From Amborella trichopoda (taxonomy: Eukaryota > Streptophyta > Magnoliopsida > Amborellales > Amborellaceae), in NCBI RefSeq assembly GCF_000471905.2, contig NW_006499810.1, positions 3,116,563 through 3,180,562 on the forward strand: a stretch of 64,000 nt of DNA, written 5' to 3'. The notes beneath the pieces are model-generated. The model had not been told where the DNA came from and searched no databases. It saw only the letters and a list, made by a program, of their open reading frames with translations. Every line of letters starts with the position of its first letter. The stretch's first letter is position 1. Shown here piece after piece: positions 33,480 through 45,544 of this stretch. The translations under genes and the position numbers were made by a program.

Positions 33480-34560
33480 ACAAACGGAAAATGATAGGAT
33501 CGAGTTCATATCAATTTGACAGCCTTTCGATGTCTCCTTGACAAAGAGGGAGAAGAGACAGAGACAGAAGAGAGAGAAAGAGAGAAGAGACAAAAAGAGA
33601 GAAGAGGGAGAAAGAGAGAAGAGATAGAAAGATAGAGGTGCAAGAAAGAGAGAGGAGAGAGAAAGAGAGAAGAGAGAGAAAGAGAGAGGAGAGAGAAAGA
33701 GAGAGAGGAAGAGATGATAGAGATGAGAGGAGAGAGAATCATCTTAAGCCCAAGGGTACCAACCAAAAATATTCTCTCTCCTCTCTCTCTCTCTCTCAAA
33801 TGTGACCCAACAGTGAACAAAAAGATAGAAGTTTTTTTCAGCAAAAGTGGGGTTCCTTGTACAATAGATGGTACGTGCTTATATAGAAAACCTACCCAAA
33901 CATGGGTGGATGACTAAAACTTAACCTAATTGATGAAAATTAGGTATTAAAAGAATTAAATAAAATCTAAGAAAATGGGGGAAAATGATGATTTTTCTCC
34001 TGCACCAACAATCTGAGTAATTCCAAATCAGTCCTTATAGTGGCCGTTCAATCGTACGAATTTTCTATGGCTGATTCGGGGCTTTTCCGATCACCATCAG
34101 GCCGAAAGATTACTATTTTCTTGATGAGCTTGAGAAGACGATCATTTTGATATCAATTTTGGGCCGTGGATCTGAGTTTCGAACCATGATCATGATGTGG
34201 CAAAACATGGAAAAACGTGCGATCTTGATTTTAAGATTCAGCCCGTTTCTCGATATTTTTTGTTGATTTTTTGATTTAACGTGAAGAACAAGTTATCACG
34301 ATCGTTCTGCAAAAAGAACGACTCGATTTGATGCCCGGATGACCGTTTTCCAAATTGGGAAACTTTGGCTAGAGTTTGGATTCCAGTGGCCGGAATTGCA
34401 GCAACTTTAAGCTCATCATGCATCAAATCTGAATGTCCATCACGTGCGAGATTCGGCTCAAGTGAAGGAGACTCCGACTCGTCCGAATTACTCGGCCTCA
34501 TCCTATAGGCGAGGCTGAGTACCATATACAGATTTTTTTTATATATATTGTGGATCTGTA
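33480..34560 (-). repeat. LTR copy of the 52-kb family, minus strand
   Basis: Read on the minus strand it shares ordered blocks with 51.4-52.8 kb: TTGATATCAAA, CATAGAAAAT, an ATTAGGTT-rich U3 end, CACCCATGTTTG, a TATA box and CACGTACCATC (33868-33886), then GTTGGGTCACATTTGAGAGAG. The TATA core is at 33877-33886 (CTATATAAGC). Divergence is high. Open frames inside it are shadows. Confidence 0.6.
33540..33735. repeat. GA-rich low-complexity tract
   Basis: About 190 bp of almost pure GAGA/AGAAAG words, probably an expanded microsatellite in the LTR leader. The Ser/Leu-rich frame on the other strand is an artefact. Confidence 0.9.
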
Positions 34561-35480
34561 GCTATAATCACATGGGTTGGCTATTATGCATGCCTAAGCA
34601 GTCTCACGTCTACAATTTGAATCCCACTAGACATGATCCCATTTTTTTTATCAAAAAATAGACGTTTATTAGAAACAAAAAAAACCCATTCTTTATTAAA
34701 AACAGACATTTCTTATTTTGCTAAAAAAAGAGAGGAAATAAGCCATGTCTTATTTTTTATTAGAAAATAAGCCTTCTTATGGTCCAATGGTTTGATTAAA
34801 TAATTAAGAGGGGTTCCTTTTTTTTAATAAAAAATAAGTACTATTAGGGTTTGATTAAATAACTAAGAGGGGTAAACTTATTTTTTATTAAAATAATACG
34901 CACCAGATGTTTGAACATGTGGTTCAATTACGAGGGGTCATTTTTTTATTAAAAAAATAAATACCATTATGGTTTAATTAAATAATTAAGACGGATTATT
35001 TTATTTTACTAAAGGCAATACACACCATTAAAATGCGGTTTGACAATGGGGTTTAATTAAGAGGAGTTTCTGTTTTAATTAAAAAAGAAGCCCTGCATAC
35101 TCGATAAGCTTTAAGCTTTTTTGGGAGCGCGGAGCAGTAGGCTAGCTTTCCTATTTGCTTGGTCACCTCAAAGGGACGAGCAGTCTTAGCACTTACCTTC
35201 TTCCATTATTAGGGAGTGAATCTGATCTTCATCTAGTGCCCCACCGTGAATTGAAGCTGCTGTAAACCCGCATTTCAATAATCTTTTTATCCACCTAATT
35301 GCCTTGTGCCAGGCCATGCCATGGGTTGTTGGGTGGTGGTCTTTCGCATTAATATTATTTTCTATTTATCTTAGAAAATCAATTTTCAACTATAATAACA
35401 TCGGCTGAAAGATATTTTACTCCCTCAGGACTAGAATTTTCATTTGCTCACTCGGATAAAACCCCAATTAGAATTAATAT
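34561..35480. repeat. Degenerate AT-rich tandem repeat (~75-90 bp units)
   Basis: From ~34640 to 35090 a unit of the form TTTTTTATTAAAAAATAAxxACCATTAxGGTTTGATTAAATAATTAAGAGGGG recurs about five times with varied spacing. The flanks to 35480 show no gene. Confidence 0.6.
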
Positions 35481-35724
35481 TTGGAACTCAAATTTTGGGA
35501 TGTAACCTTTTTAACCTATAAATTAATCTCTTTAAAAAGAATCCTTACTGTAAGCTCTATGCGATTGAAAAAAACTAATGCCTCAAATTTTGGGGACGTA
35601 ACCTCTTCAACCTATAGATTAATCTCTTTAAAAGAAATCTTTACAGTAACCTCTATGCGATTGAAAAAAAATGATGCCTCGAAATTGAGTAGTGACCATC
35701 CATTTTTTAGATACTGAGGGTGAG

Positions 35725-36102
35725 GTTTGTATAAGGTGTCAACCTTATACTATTGCAGTAAAGTGCGCCTCAAAATTATGCCGAGAATGCAGTTTCAGCG
35801 CAGCAAAGCCATGAGATGAGATTAAAAATATATTATTGTCCCCAATTATAAAATTTAAAATTTCAGAAATGGTGACTATCAAGTAGATCTATAAGTACTT
35901 AAAAATCTTGAAAATAGACGGTCAAGATAATGTGTTAGAAGATGAATTACCTTTAGGTCTAGAAATCTTATTTTTTCATGCATGTGAATCATGAGTTCGA
36001 GATTATCAATTTGAGGGTTTTCCTGTATAAAAAAAACCTTCTCTAGTGGGTTTTTTAGGTACACCTTACCTGTGTAGTATAAGGTTGACACCTTATATAA
36101 AC
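35725..36102. repeat. Foldback MITE copy (378 bp), best-preserved ends
   Basis: The left arm GTTTGTATAAGGTGTCAACC and right arm ending GGTTGACACCTTATATAAAC are inverted repeats (~26 bp, few mismatches). Second inner arms (GTGCGCCT and AGGTACACCTT) also pair. Just upstream (35500-35690) a ~95-bp direct repeat (GGGACGTAACCTCTTCAACCT phrase) occurs twice. Confidence 0.7.
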
Positions 36103-37154
36103 TTTTCCCAATTTTAAAATCTGTCTTTTGTTGAGAACAATCATCTAATAATTTTTAAGTGGTTCCAAGATTTCAAATTAAAGAAAAAACCGTCCCAAGG
36201 AGGTTTTTGGACCGAGGGAGTACAAGTAAGCTATGTTTCTAAGGGAGAATAGTATATTCGCTCCCTATGGTTATTTTCTTTCTCCTTAGTTCTCCTTAGT
36301 TGCACATATTTTTATGTATATTAACAATGTGATAGAAAGGGGTTTGATGCTATTGTGATCATATAAATTGGGGATTCGTGTGTCACATAGTGCGGGGAGA
36401 GAGAGGGTGCATCACTACGAATTTTTGTGCGTGGAAATCATGCTTATTTTCCTATTTCATTGATTTTTTTTTTTTAATGTTTGTTAGTGGGGAAGTGAGA
36501 GGGGGATAGGGAGTATGGTTTGTTTATTGGGTTGGTCATTGAGAGGCGTGAAAGAAGCATGGTTTGTTTTTGGTAGGATAAACAACCCCTACCTGTTTTT
36601 CAAGTATTTTTATCAACGTGTTAAATGAGAATGAAAACCACCAACTTTCAATTGGGGCCGGAGGTGGTCCTACGACTACAACCCAGACCCATTTTCGAGG
36701 AAGTGTGGTTAAAAATATCTACCAGACCCACATGGGCATTCTTTTGACGGAAATTTAAGACATTGACTCAATGCGGGGCACGTGCATGAGGTAGTATTGA
36801 TCGGTATACGGATAATTCTAGAACGGGACGTGTTCAAATTACGGACACCTTGCTGTCTCCCATCTACTTGTAGTTGCACTACGACTTTTTCTTAGATGGG
36901 ATCTAGAAAGTCTCACTCCAGAGTGTTAGTTTTTATTTCTTCGCTGCGAGAAATAGAAAGGAGAACAAACCTTAGCCACACAAAGTTTTAAGATTTCTTC
37001 GTCAATAACTCAAAGGTTGTTTAGAGGCGGTGCCAACCTTTGCAGCTCATATGGTGAAAAATGACCGCCCACATGTGTAATAGTAGGAAGGGCCGCACCT
37101 TATTCATCATTACCTTGGTGTTCGACTACCCGATCCGTGTTTCGGGTACTTAAG
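36103..37154. other. Intergenic DNA, nothing recognised
   Basis: No open frame, motif or repeat could be supported. Confidence 0.35.
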
Positions 37155-37473
37155 AAAAGCACTCAAGCATGCCACCTTGGCAAGCTCGAGTTTCCTTCAA
37201 TTCGGTGCCTTGTTTTAGGATATTAAAATATTTTTAAAACAGAACAAAAATCAAAAAAAGTAAGGCACTTATTTGTGATATGGTCTTTGATGTTTTCTAT
37301 CATTTTGACAAAGACTGAAAAGCACTCATGCTTGTCATGGTAAGCTCGAGTTTCTTTTAGTTTGGTACCCAGGACATTAAAAAACTTCTAAAACAAAATA
37401 AAAATCTCAAAATGTAAGACATTTATTTGTGATATGTTCCTTTATATTTTCTATCATTTGGACAAATATTGAA
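37155..37473. repeat. Direct duplication, two ~160-bp units
   Basis: Unit 1 begins AAAAGCACTCAAGCATGCC (37155) and unit 2 AAAAGCACTCATGCTTGTC (37319). Both continue AAGCTCGAGTTTC and ATTTGTGATATG and end TTTTCTATCATTT.GACAAA. Confidence 0.8.
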
Positions 37474-37576
37474 AAGTAATTTGGCCATGAATACCTAATT
37501 GTATATTTTTCTTTTTTTTTTATTATTTTCTAAATACCCTGTTATAAATTAGATTTTCCTAACTTCTTTTTTTGTT

Positions 37577-37596
37577 NNNNNNNNNNNNNNNNNNNN
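37577..37596. other. Assembly gap (20 N)
   Basis: A run of 20 N within AT-rich sequence. Real length unknown; no gene is affected as far as can be seen. Confidence 0.98.
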
Positions 37597-39267
37597 AGAA
37601 GGTTATTTTAGATAAAAAAAACAATAGAAAAATTAAAAATTAAAAAATAATATTAAAAAAAGGAGAAGAAGAAGATATGAACTCTTTATATTTCTGTTCG
37701 AGCACTAAAAGCAAGAACTGGATTTGCTAGGTTTCGTATAGAGGCGTGGCTCCCTGACACAGGGTGCAACTTCAAAAATTTTAGAATGAGCACTCTTATG
37801 TGTTTCTCTTATCATGCAAGAACCATCTCTAAAATACATGAAGCTATAGTTGGAAAAAAAAAAAGGCTCGGCTTAAATCAAAATTGTCCGATCTGACCTA
37901 GGAATCAGAAATATCAAATTTGTGCCCTTACTATATTGAAAATCAGTCAGTTTCAGAAAGGAAATTGCTAATTCTTATAAAAAAATCAGCTATTCTCTAC
38001 AGGGATATCAACAATCCCTTCCTATATACGAATAATGGATTGATTAGAACCTTTTTTTTATCACCTTTTCTCTTTTTTTCTTGGCTATTTCAATTCATTT
38101 CTAGTGAATTTTTATAAGATTTTTAAGGTTTAATATATGGATTTGGAGTTGGCGCTGCCAGCGAACTCAAAAAATGACTGGATTTGTATAGATCTGCAAT
38201 ATTTCTGAGCACATTTAAAACTAAATTCTTCGAAATTTTGTTTTAACTGTAGTTAATTGATCATATTTATGTCCATTTTGGCCAAAATTTATGTATTCTC
38301 ATGCATCACTATTTATGGATTCTTGAAATCCTTCAAAACTTTAAAGGGGGTTTCCTTGCAATTGGAATTGGGGCTTGGATCTAGGGACATTTAGATCTCT
38401 TCGGTAAGTATATTTATAAATTTGTATATTGTTTTTGAGTTTTTTGCTTAAGGGTTTATGAAATCTGCTTAAGCATAGATTTCTTTATCCTTTTTTAACA
38501 AATTTGGTGAAATTTGGTTCAAATGAATCATAGTGAATCTATCTATAATAATATTCTCCAATTTGTTGATCTATATTGATTATCGTATAGATCTTGGTCA
38601 AAATAAGCTCAGGTTTAGGGTTTCCAGATGCATGCTAATTAATTGAAAAAAAGGATTAGTATATTACTTAATTTTTCTTGGGGATTTTGATGCATATGCT
38701 ATTAGGAAGGGCTAATATTAATGATTTCATTTTTTATAATTATCCTGATTTTTATGGCTCTTCTATTACTTTTTAAGGAAAACAGTATTTCTTTAAAAGG
38801 AAATTTTTTTTTTTCATTCAATAATATGAAAATTTGTTGGAAAATTTTGTTTACAAGGTCTGTCTTATTTTTATTGAATTTCTCTAATCTATATTATTTT
38901 TTCTTTATTTTATACTTTTTTGTTCTATTTAAATATCTTAAAAAATTGTTATGTACGAGTTATTACAAAAGGGTGCAAGTGAATAATTCCTTTGTAAACA
39001 CCCCGTCAAAATTTAATTTTATTTTTGAATTCTAAAACCCTGGAGTACACTATGCTAGTATACAATAGGACGCCCTCAGATATTGTCTGACCACGAATAT
39101 TTCTAGAATATACAATAGATCCCTTATATCCTATTTTACGAAACTAAATAATCCCATATATCCACAGAGATCCTAAATATGAAACTCAATATTCTCTAAA
39201 TATTCCCTAGATATACCAAATATCCTGAAGATACCATTCCTAAATATTTCCTAAAAGGGTATGGTTG
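37597..39267. other. AT-rich DNA, nothing recognised
   Basis: The frames at 37920-38117 and 38721-39035 are Phe/Leu-rich products of T-rich DNA without motifs. From ~39060 to 39250 short AAATATxCC(c/t)TAGATAT phrases repeat loosely. Confidence 0.35.
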
Positions 39268-39625
39268 GTATTAGGTTGATGCCCAAAATAATCAAAATAA
39301 GGCTGACCTTCAAATAGTGTTGAAAGATATCATTTCAGTACCAAAAATATTTCTGATGGCCTGAAAAATGTATTTTCATTCATAATTATAGATTTTAAAT
39401 CTTAAAAAATAGTGTAAATCAAGCAGATCTATGAACACTTGAAATTCTAGATAATGCATTACAAGATGCATTATTTTTACGATTTGAAGTCCATTTGTTT
39501 TACATCCATATATCTCAAGGTTGAGATGATGCGATTTGAATGTTTTTCGGCAAGGAAATAACTTCTTCTACTGAACTTTCAAGGTGCGCCTTAGTTTAAT
39601 TGTTTAGGGCCTCAACCTTTTATAC
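39268..39625. repeat. Foldback MITE copy, diverged
   Basis: It has the same layout as 35725-36102: a GGTATTAGGTTGATGCCC arm, the internal ATCAAGCAGATCTATGAACACTT motif, an AAGGTGCGCCTTAG block and a right arm GGGCCTCAACCTTTTATAC. Older than the other copies. Confidence 0.5.
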
Positions 39626-39929
39626 TTTCTTCTTCCTCAAATATTGAATCCCCAAGTTTAAGAAACCAAATCACCCAAAATTGGCAGACTTAATTGAAAG
39701 CCAATGAGAGAATATTACATATTCTGTCAAGCCAAATCGATATTTTTTCACCAGAAATAACAAGAAAACATATCAAGATTTGAAAACCTAGGGATAGGCC
39801 TTTTAAGTTGATTTTTTTTAAAAATCTAAATTTGACTGGACCCATCTCTTTTCACTCTTTTAATGATCTTGGATGAATCGAACTTCTATTTGTCCAGTTA
39901 GTCTTTTTGACAAATGTTATGAACTTTTA
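39626..39929. other. 3' flank of the LINE
   Basis: No gene and no clear poly(A) tail for the minus-strand LINE. A short T/A-rich stretch is at ~39811-39830. Confidence 0.3.
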
Positions 39930-42795
39930 TTAAAGCAATGCTTCAAGAGCATGAGATTACAAAGATTGGATCAAATCATTAGAAACTTACAAAAAGGGAA
40001 GAGAAACACCATGTTTAGAGAGCCCATTAGCAAGTAAATAGGGACCAATGTATACTTTACTCTTTTCTACACCACTTGATAACATTAAGAGAATCCCCTT
40101 CAATTATAATATAACCAATGAAACCCTTGTTAATAATAATATGAAGGCCTTGAAGGAGAGCAGCCAATTCAGCATGATTGGTTGTTGTAGACCCACAAAG
40201 ACTCAATTAAGAAAAAAGAACCGATTCAAAATTGTTGCGAAGAAGCTCACCAACACCTGTAGGCCCTGGATTTCCAAATGAGCTGCCATCAAAATTAAGT
40301 TTGAGGCATGCGTTTACAGGTGCAATCCAAGTTCTAAGGGGACAACTAGAGTGAGAAGAGGAATGAGTTAAAAATTTCAGATTGATATAAATATTAGTCT
40401 GAAGAGCACCCTCGTCCTTCAGACATAGAGGAAAACCAATTCCAAATAGATTGTAAAATGAAATCTTTTACCCTTTCAATACTCTGAGACACCCCATCAA
40501 AGGTTCTCCTGTTATGTTCTAAACAAATCTGTCATAAGATTGCACTTCTGAAAATTTTCTAGCTCACAACTCCTTTTTTTTGTAATCCAATAGCAGAAAG
40601 ATGGTTAATAATGTTGATGAGATTCAAAGGTATCATGAGGAAAAAACCCAATAAAGAGAAGGCTCAGAGCCATAAGCTAGAGGAAAAAGGACAGTGAAGG
40701 AAAAGATGAGAGCAAGATTCTTCATTATTTTTGCACATCAAGCAAATATTTGGAAGAATTTTACCCATCTTTTGCAGATTGTCTACTGTTAGACATTTCT
40801 TTTGACGTGCAACCCATTGGAAGGCTTGAATTTTAACTAGAACTGGACATTTCCAAATAGAACCCAAAGAGGATCAACAATACGGACCCGATCCATAAAA
40901 AAGGAGCCTATATAATGATTTGAAAGAAAAAAGTCTGTCAGTTTTTTATTCCCATATGACCAAGTCTTCAGTATTAGAAGAGATCTAAACTTGTTCAAGT
41001 TGTTGGAGGAGATTATGAAACTGTGAAATAACCATGTCCGGTAGCCTATTGTAGCGACATCCAATACTCCATATCATACAATTAAAGGGGGAAAGAGAAA
41101 TCAACTATGAAAGTTTTGCATTAGGTTGAGTAACTCTGTCAAAGAGGTCAGGATCAGTACAAGAGAGAGATGCATCACCAAGCCATTTGTTGAATCAAAC
41201 GAGAGTGTTATCTCCATTGCCAATAAGCAATCTAATGTTGTTGAAAACAATATTTCTGCAACTATAAATATCCTTCCAAATCTGTGAGGTGAATTTGCCT
41301 CTATTTTTTTTAATCGAGTGGGTGAGATGATGGAAATCATATTTAGCAATTAGCACATCCTTCCAGAGATGAGAAAGATCTTAAAAGATTCTCCATCACC
41401 ATTTGGATAGAAGCACCCAGTTTACAAGTTTAAGGTTTTTGATACCCAAACCCCCTAGCTTTAATGGCATACAAACCTGGTCTCAGTTCACTAAATGAAA
41501 CTTTCTGTGGTTATCCTCCATCTTACCCCAAATGAATTTTCGCATATATTTTTCAATAAGCATGATTACTTCACTAGGTATTTGTAGGACTGACATCAAG
41601 TAAATAGGAAGATGTTCATAACTTGATTTAACCAAAGTGATATGTCCACCAAAAGATAAAGTCTTGTTCTTCCACAGGTCTAATTTAACTTAATACCTGT
41701 GAATAAGAGAGTACCAGACTACATGAGTGAGCTTACGATCAGAGATAGAAACCCTTAAACATTTAAGGGGAAACTTCTCAACTCTACAACACAAAATTGA
41801 AGCAAGAGAAACCAAAAGGCTGTTAGAGCAAGAGATGCCGACAATTGAAGTCTTATGGAAATTTACTTTGAGGCCCAAAGCTGGCTAGCAACATAGGAGG
41901 AATGTGCTCAGATTCTGCATTTGCTCTTCACTGGTATCACAGAAAATAAGGGTGTCATTTGCATATTGCAAATTTGAAATAGTAGGCCCAGATGAGGAAA
42001 CTTGAAAACCTGTAAGAAAACCTGTATTCATAACATTCTTAAACATCAGGCTAAAACCTTCTGCTACTAAGGTAAAAGAAAAAGAGATAGACGGTCTCCA
42101 TGTCTAATGCCCATAGAAGTATGAAAGAACCCCTTAGGAGATCCATTAATAAGAACAGAGAAATGGGTCAAAGAAATGCACTCCATAATCCAAGAAATCC
42201 ATCTGATACCAAAACCCATTCTTCTCATATTCTCATTGAGCACTTGTTATTCAACTCTGTCAAAGTCCTTCTCCATATCCAATTTAATAGCCACTCCCGG
42301 CTTCTCAGAAAGATTTCTAACGTGAATGCATTCCTGGGCAATAAGAATGCTATATGTGATCATGCGGTCTCTAATGAAGGCTGGTTGTTCATCAGAGATC
42401 ACAAAAGGGTAAACTAACTTAAGTCTCTCTACTAAAACGTTTACAATAATTTTATGAAGACTAGATTGGCCTAATATCTTCAATATTAGTAATGATATCT
42501 TTTTTTGGAATTAAAGAAATATATATAGAATTACTGTCGTTGAGAACAATCCCAATGGACATAAATTCCGTAACCATTAAATAAACATCATCGTGTAGTA
42601 GATCCCAAAAACCCTAAAAGAAGACAAGAGGGAAACCATTAGGGCTAGGGTATTTATCCCAAGGAAGAGTAAAAAGTGCCAGTCTAACTTCTTCCACAAT
42701 AACATCCCTTTTCAGATCAGAAACCAAGAAATGTGGCAGAGATTTAAAAGGAACACCATCAAAGATAACCCCAAGGTTAAAAGGAACTAGCACTG
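39930..42795 (-). pseudogene. L1-type LINE ORF2 relic: RT, zinc knuckle, RNase H
   Basis: Reading the minus strand: RT N-terminus (EVRLALFTLPWDKYPSPNGF, ~42690), ISLIPKK (~42510), fingers and palm (LVYPFVISDEQPAFIRDR, VAIKLDMEKDFDRVE; 42247-42420), the catalytic box YANDTLIFCD (41954-41965; YADD expected), VNFHKTSIVGIS (~41850), and the C-terminal zinc-knuckle domain CLMCKNNEESCSHLFLHCPFS (~40720) after FQWVARQKK. An RNase H-like tail follows near 40320-40050 (LNFDGSSFGNPGP). The protein would copy its own RNA at a nicked target. The N-terminal endonuclease is missing, so this is a 5'-truncated copy, usual for LINEs. Stops and frameshifts occur throughout. Confidence 0.85.
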
Positions 42796-43508
42796 GTCTT
42801 GAGCGACGTATTGTCCCATTGGTGCCACCACGGGCTGCATAAATTGCACGGTCTGTTGGACGGGAGGGAATACTGGGACCAATTAAAGAATCGGTTGACT
42901 TGGTTGTCCTTTAGCACTAAACTGGTTCGGAATTAACCCATGTGTTGGGGCATGAGCACTGTAGCCCCAATCAACTAAAATTTGGACCACTGCTTGGATA
43001 CCTACATCACCTAGGGGCCGTTCCAGTCGATACCTTTGTTTCGTATAATGTTCAGGTTATCATGAGCTATACTATGGTGGCTTGAGGCTAAGATAGATCC
43101 CCTAGACCTAAGTGGGTCTTGGTTATCAGGGTTTCGAGGCTGTCGTGGCTCAAAATTTTCTTGATTTGAGTTATGATAATGAACATTTGACATTACATGA
43201 ACCTCCTCCCTCACTATATTCTTACTTTGGGTGCCTAAGAGCCCATCCAGAATGACCCTGGGTAAAACCCCTTGACTATTCAATGTTTTTCGGGCTGAGT
43301 TAGCATTTCGAGCAACACATATTTCAGGATCTATAACCAATCCTTGAGACTCTTCATCTAATTGAAGACTTGGGCATCGAAAAATTGACAGACCTAGGTT
43401 CTGACCATAATCCCAAGGGATTGAGGCATACTGGTCCCTACGTTTGAGAAGGTTAGGTTTGGAGTCAGCTATGGAGTAATCATCATAGTCGTCTTGGGTG
43501 ATCGACAT
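42796..43508 (-). pseudogene. Unassigned retroelement-like ORF
   Basis: A 165-codon open frame (43508-43011) starts MSITQDDYDDYSIADSKP and is polar, with an acidic N-terminus and an Asn/Gln/Arg-rich middle. After a frameshift at its end the text goes on for ~70 codons (GIQAVVQILVDWGYSAHAPT, then VFPPVQQTVQFMQPVVAP), a Pro/Gln-rich style seen near the start of some gypsy gag proteins. It stops where the LINE begins (~42795). I do not recognise a domain. A gag N-terminus is the best guess. Confidence 0.45.
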
Positions 43509-43519
43509 GACTTCTCCGT

Positions 43520-44225
43520 ATTTGAACCTTGGATCTAGACTTAGGGCCCGACCTAGACCTTGACCTAGCTTAGGCTTGATGGACTAAAGTTTGAATCCTG
43601 AACATAAGTGAGACCAACCTAGTCCCAGGATTAACCTTAAGTTCAGACCAGAGTGAGGTCCTAGACTCGAGGTCTTGCTAGACTTAGTGGGTTTTGATTT
43701 GAATCTAAACTAGGATCAGCCTAGACTAGTTAAAGGAAATTTTATACTTAGACCTAGGCTAGGACCTAGACTGAGATCTAGACTAGATGGGTACAAGTCT
43801 TGGCTCGGACCAAGAGGGGCTCTAGGTTCAGACCTGGGTGTGAACATGGTTCGAACCTAGATTGAGCTGGGTACAAGCCTGGGCTTGAACCTAGAGGGTT
43901 TTGAATATCAGACCAGGTGTTGACCCAGACTGGATCAAGGTTAGGTTAGGTCCGAACCTTGGCTTGGACCAAAATGGGGCATAGGTTCGGACCTACGTGT
44001 GAGCCTAGTTCAGACCTGAGCTAAGCTGGGCACAAGCCTGGACTTGGACCCATAAAGTTTCAAATTTAGACTTAGTGTGGACCCGGAACAAAAAAGGAGT
44101 CTAGGTTCAGACCTGGGTGTGACCCTGGTTCGGACCTGGGCTAGATGGGGTACAAGCCTGGACTTGGACCTTGAAGGATTCAGCTCGAACCTGAAGAGCA
44201 TCCGAATTGAGATCTAGGACTTGTT
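43520..44225 (-). repeat. Scrambled repeat built from GACCTAGG/GACCTGGG words
   Basis: About 700 bp in which GGACCTAGACT, GTTCAGACCTGGGTGTGA and GGGTACAAGCCTGG(a/g)CTTGGACC recur at irregular 60- to 160-bp spacing. Adjacent to, and upstream of, the minus-strand ORF at 43508. Confidence 0.75.
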
Positions 44226-44479
44226 TGGACCTTGCATTTTTCTTTTTCTTTTTGGTTTTTGTTTTTCAAGTTTAAAAAAGAAAATCGACAAGATAGAATG
44301 GATCAACTACCCGTGATAAATGGTGGTTGCTCTCTCATGTTTTTAGGGAAAAGAGAACCTAAAAAAAATGGCTTTTTCTTTAATAAAATTTTCTTTTTGA
44401 AAATGAGAAAGGCCTTAAAAGCTTTTTTTTTTTTTTGAAAAACAAGTGGCTTAAAAAAAAACCTTTTGTTTTCTCTCTC

Positions 44480-44640
44480 CCACGCCCTAAAACTCTCTCT
44501 TCACTTTCTTTTCTCCCTATTTTCTCTCAATCTTCTTTTCATATTTCTTCTCCCTATTTTCTCTCAGTCTCCCTTCCATATTTTCTCTCAATCTCCTGTT
44601 TATTTCTTCTCCCTATTGTCCCTTAGTCTCCTTTGTATAT
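44480..44640. repeat. CT-rich tandem repeat
   Basis: TTCTCCCTATTTTCTCTCAxTCTCCxTT repeats about four to five times (~30- to 50-bp units). The plus-strand frame across it is an artefact. Confidence 0.8.
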
Positions 44641-45544
44641 AGTACAAATCAGAGAGATATTCAGAGGAAGATCTCTCAGATCCGTACCACAAATTGATTT
44701 TAAAAATGTAATAGAGAGTGGGGAAAATCAAATTCTAATATGAGGTCAGATCTATTCAAAAAATGAATGGCAGAGCCAGTATCGATCCAAAAAACACGAA
44801 AGATTGAATAAAATAAAAATATAATGGTAGATTTAAAAAAATAACTAAAAATGAAGGAAAAGATGATGAGAAAAATACCTAATCGGGCCAGTTGGCCGGA
44901 CAAGCCCGAGGCTTCGGGGCCTCGCCTGTATGAGGACCTTGATGGCTACATTTATACAGGGGATCCTCTTTATCTCTCTCTTCAATATTGACCAAGCCTT
45001 GGCTTGGTTGAATAGTTATCTTGAACTTGTTCTATGCTTAGGATTGCAGGTTTCATGGCTAGGGTTTGCTTAGAACTTGTTTAAATCTAGTATCTCTCAC
45101 GGTGTTCTCTCAAGTCTCTCAAAGGCTCAGGTTTCTTGGCTTATGGGTTAAACAAGTCCCTCCTAAATGGGTCATAAAATATGTTTATATAAAGGCTCAA
45201 ATCATACTAGAATGGAATATATTAATTCAAGTAGATTTGCCAGCCAAATTTCCATTTTGGGGTCAAAGGGAGCCCATATTTGACAAATATTAGCAGTTGC
45301 ATTTTTGTGATATTGCCTATCAAAAATCACGTAAAAATAAGTTGTTTTGCTCTTTTTACTTTATTTATTACTAAAACAATGGTCTTGCAAGATTCTGGAT
45401 CACAAGATAGGGATCACAGACTATGATGGTCTAAGTTTCGGGGGTTTACTGGGAAAGTGTATTCCTAAAGAGTATCACAAAATTTGTCAGTTTTAAAAAT
45501 GGGGTGTTTACAATTGCCACTCCCTATCAGTCGAGGGACAGGTG
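44641..45544. other. Retroelement-type non-coding DNA
   Basis: No gene. A TTTATATAAAGGCTC box at ~45184 could be an LTR TATA on the plus strand. The frames at 44700-44903 and 45066-45293 have no motif. Confidence 0.3.

Noticed and set aside
33506-33844. Ser/Leu-rich 112-codon minus-strand frame
   Set aside because: Encoded by a GA-rich low-complexity tract.
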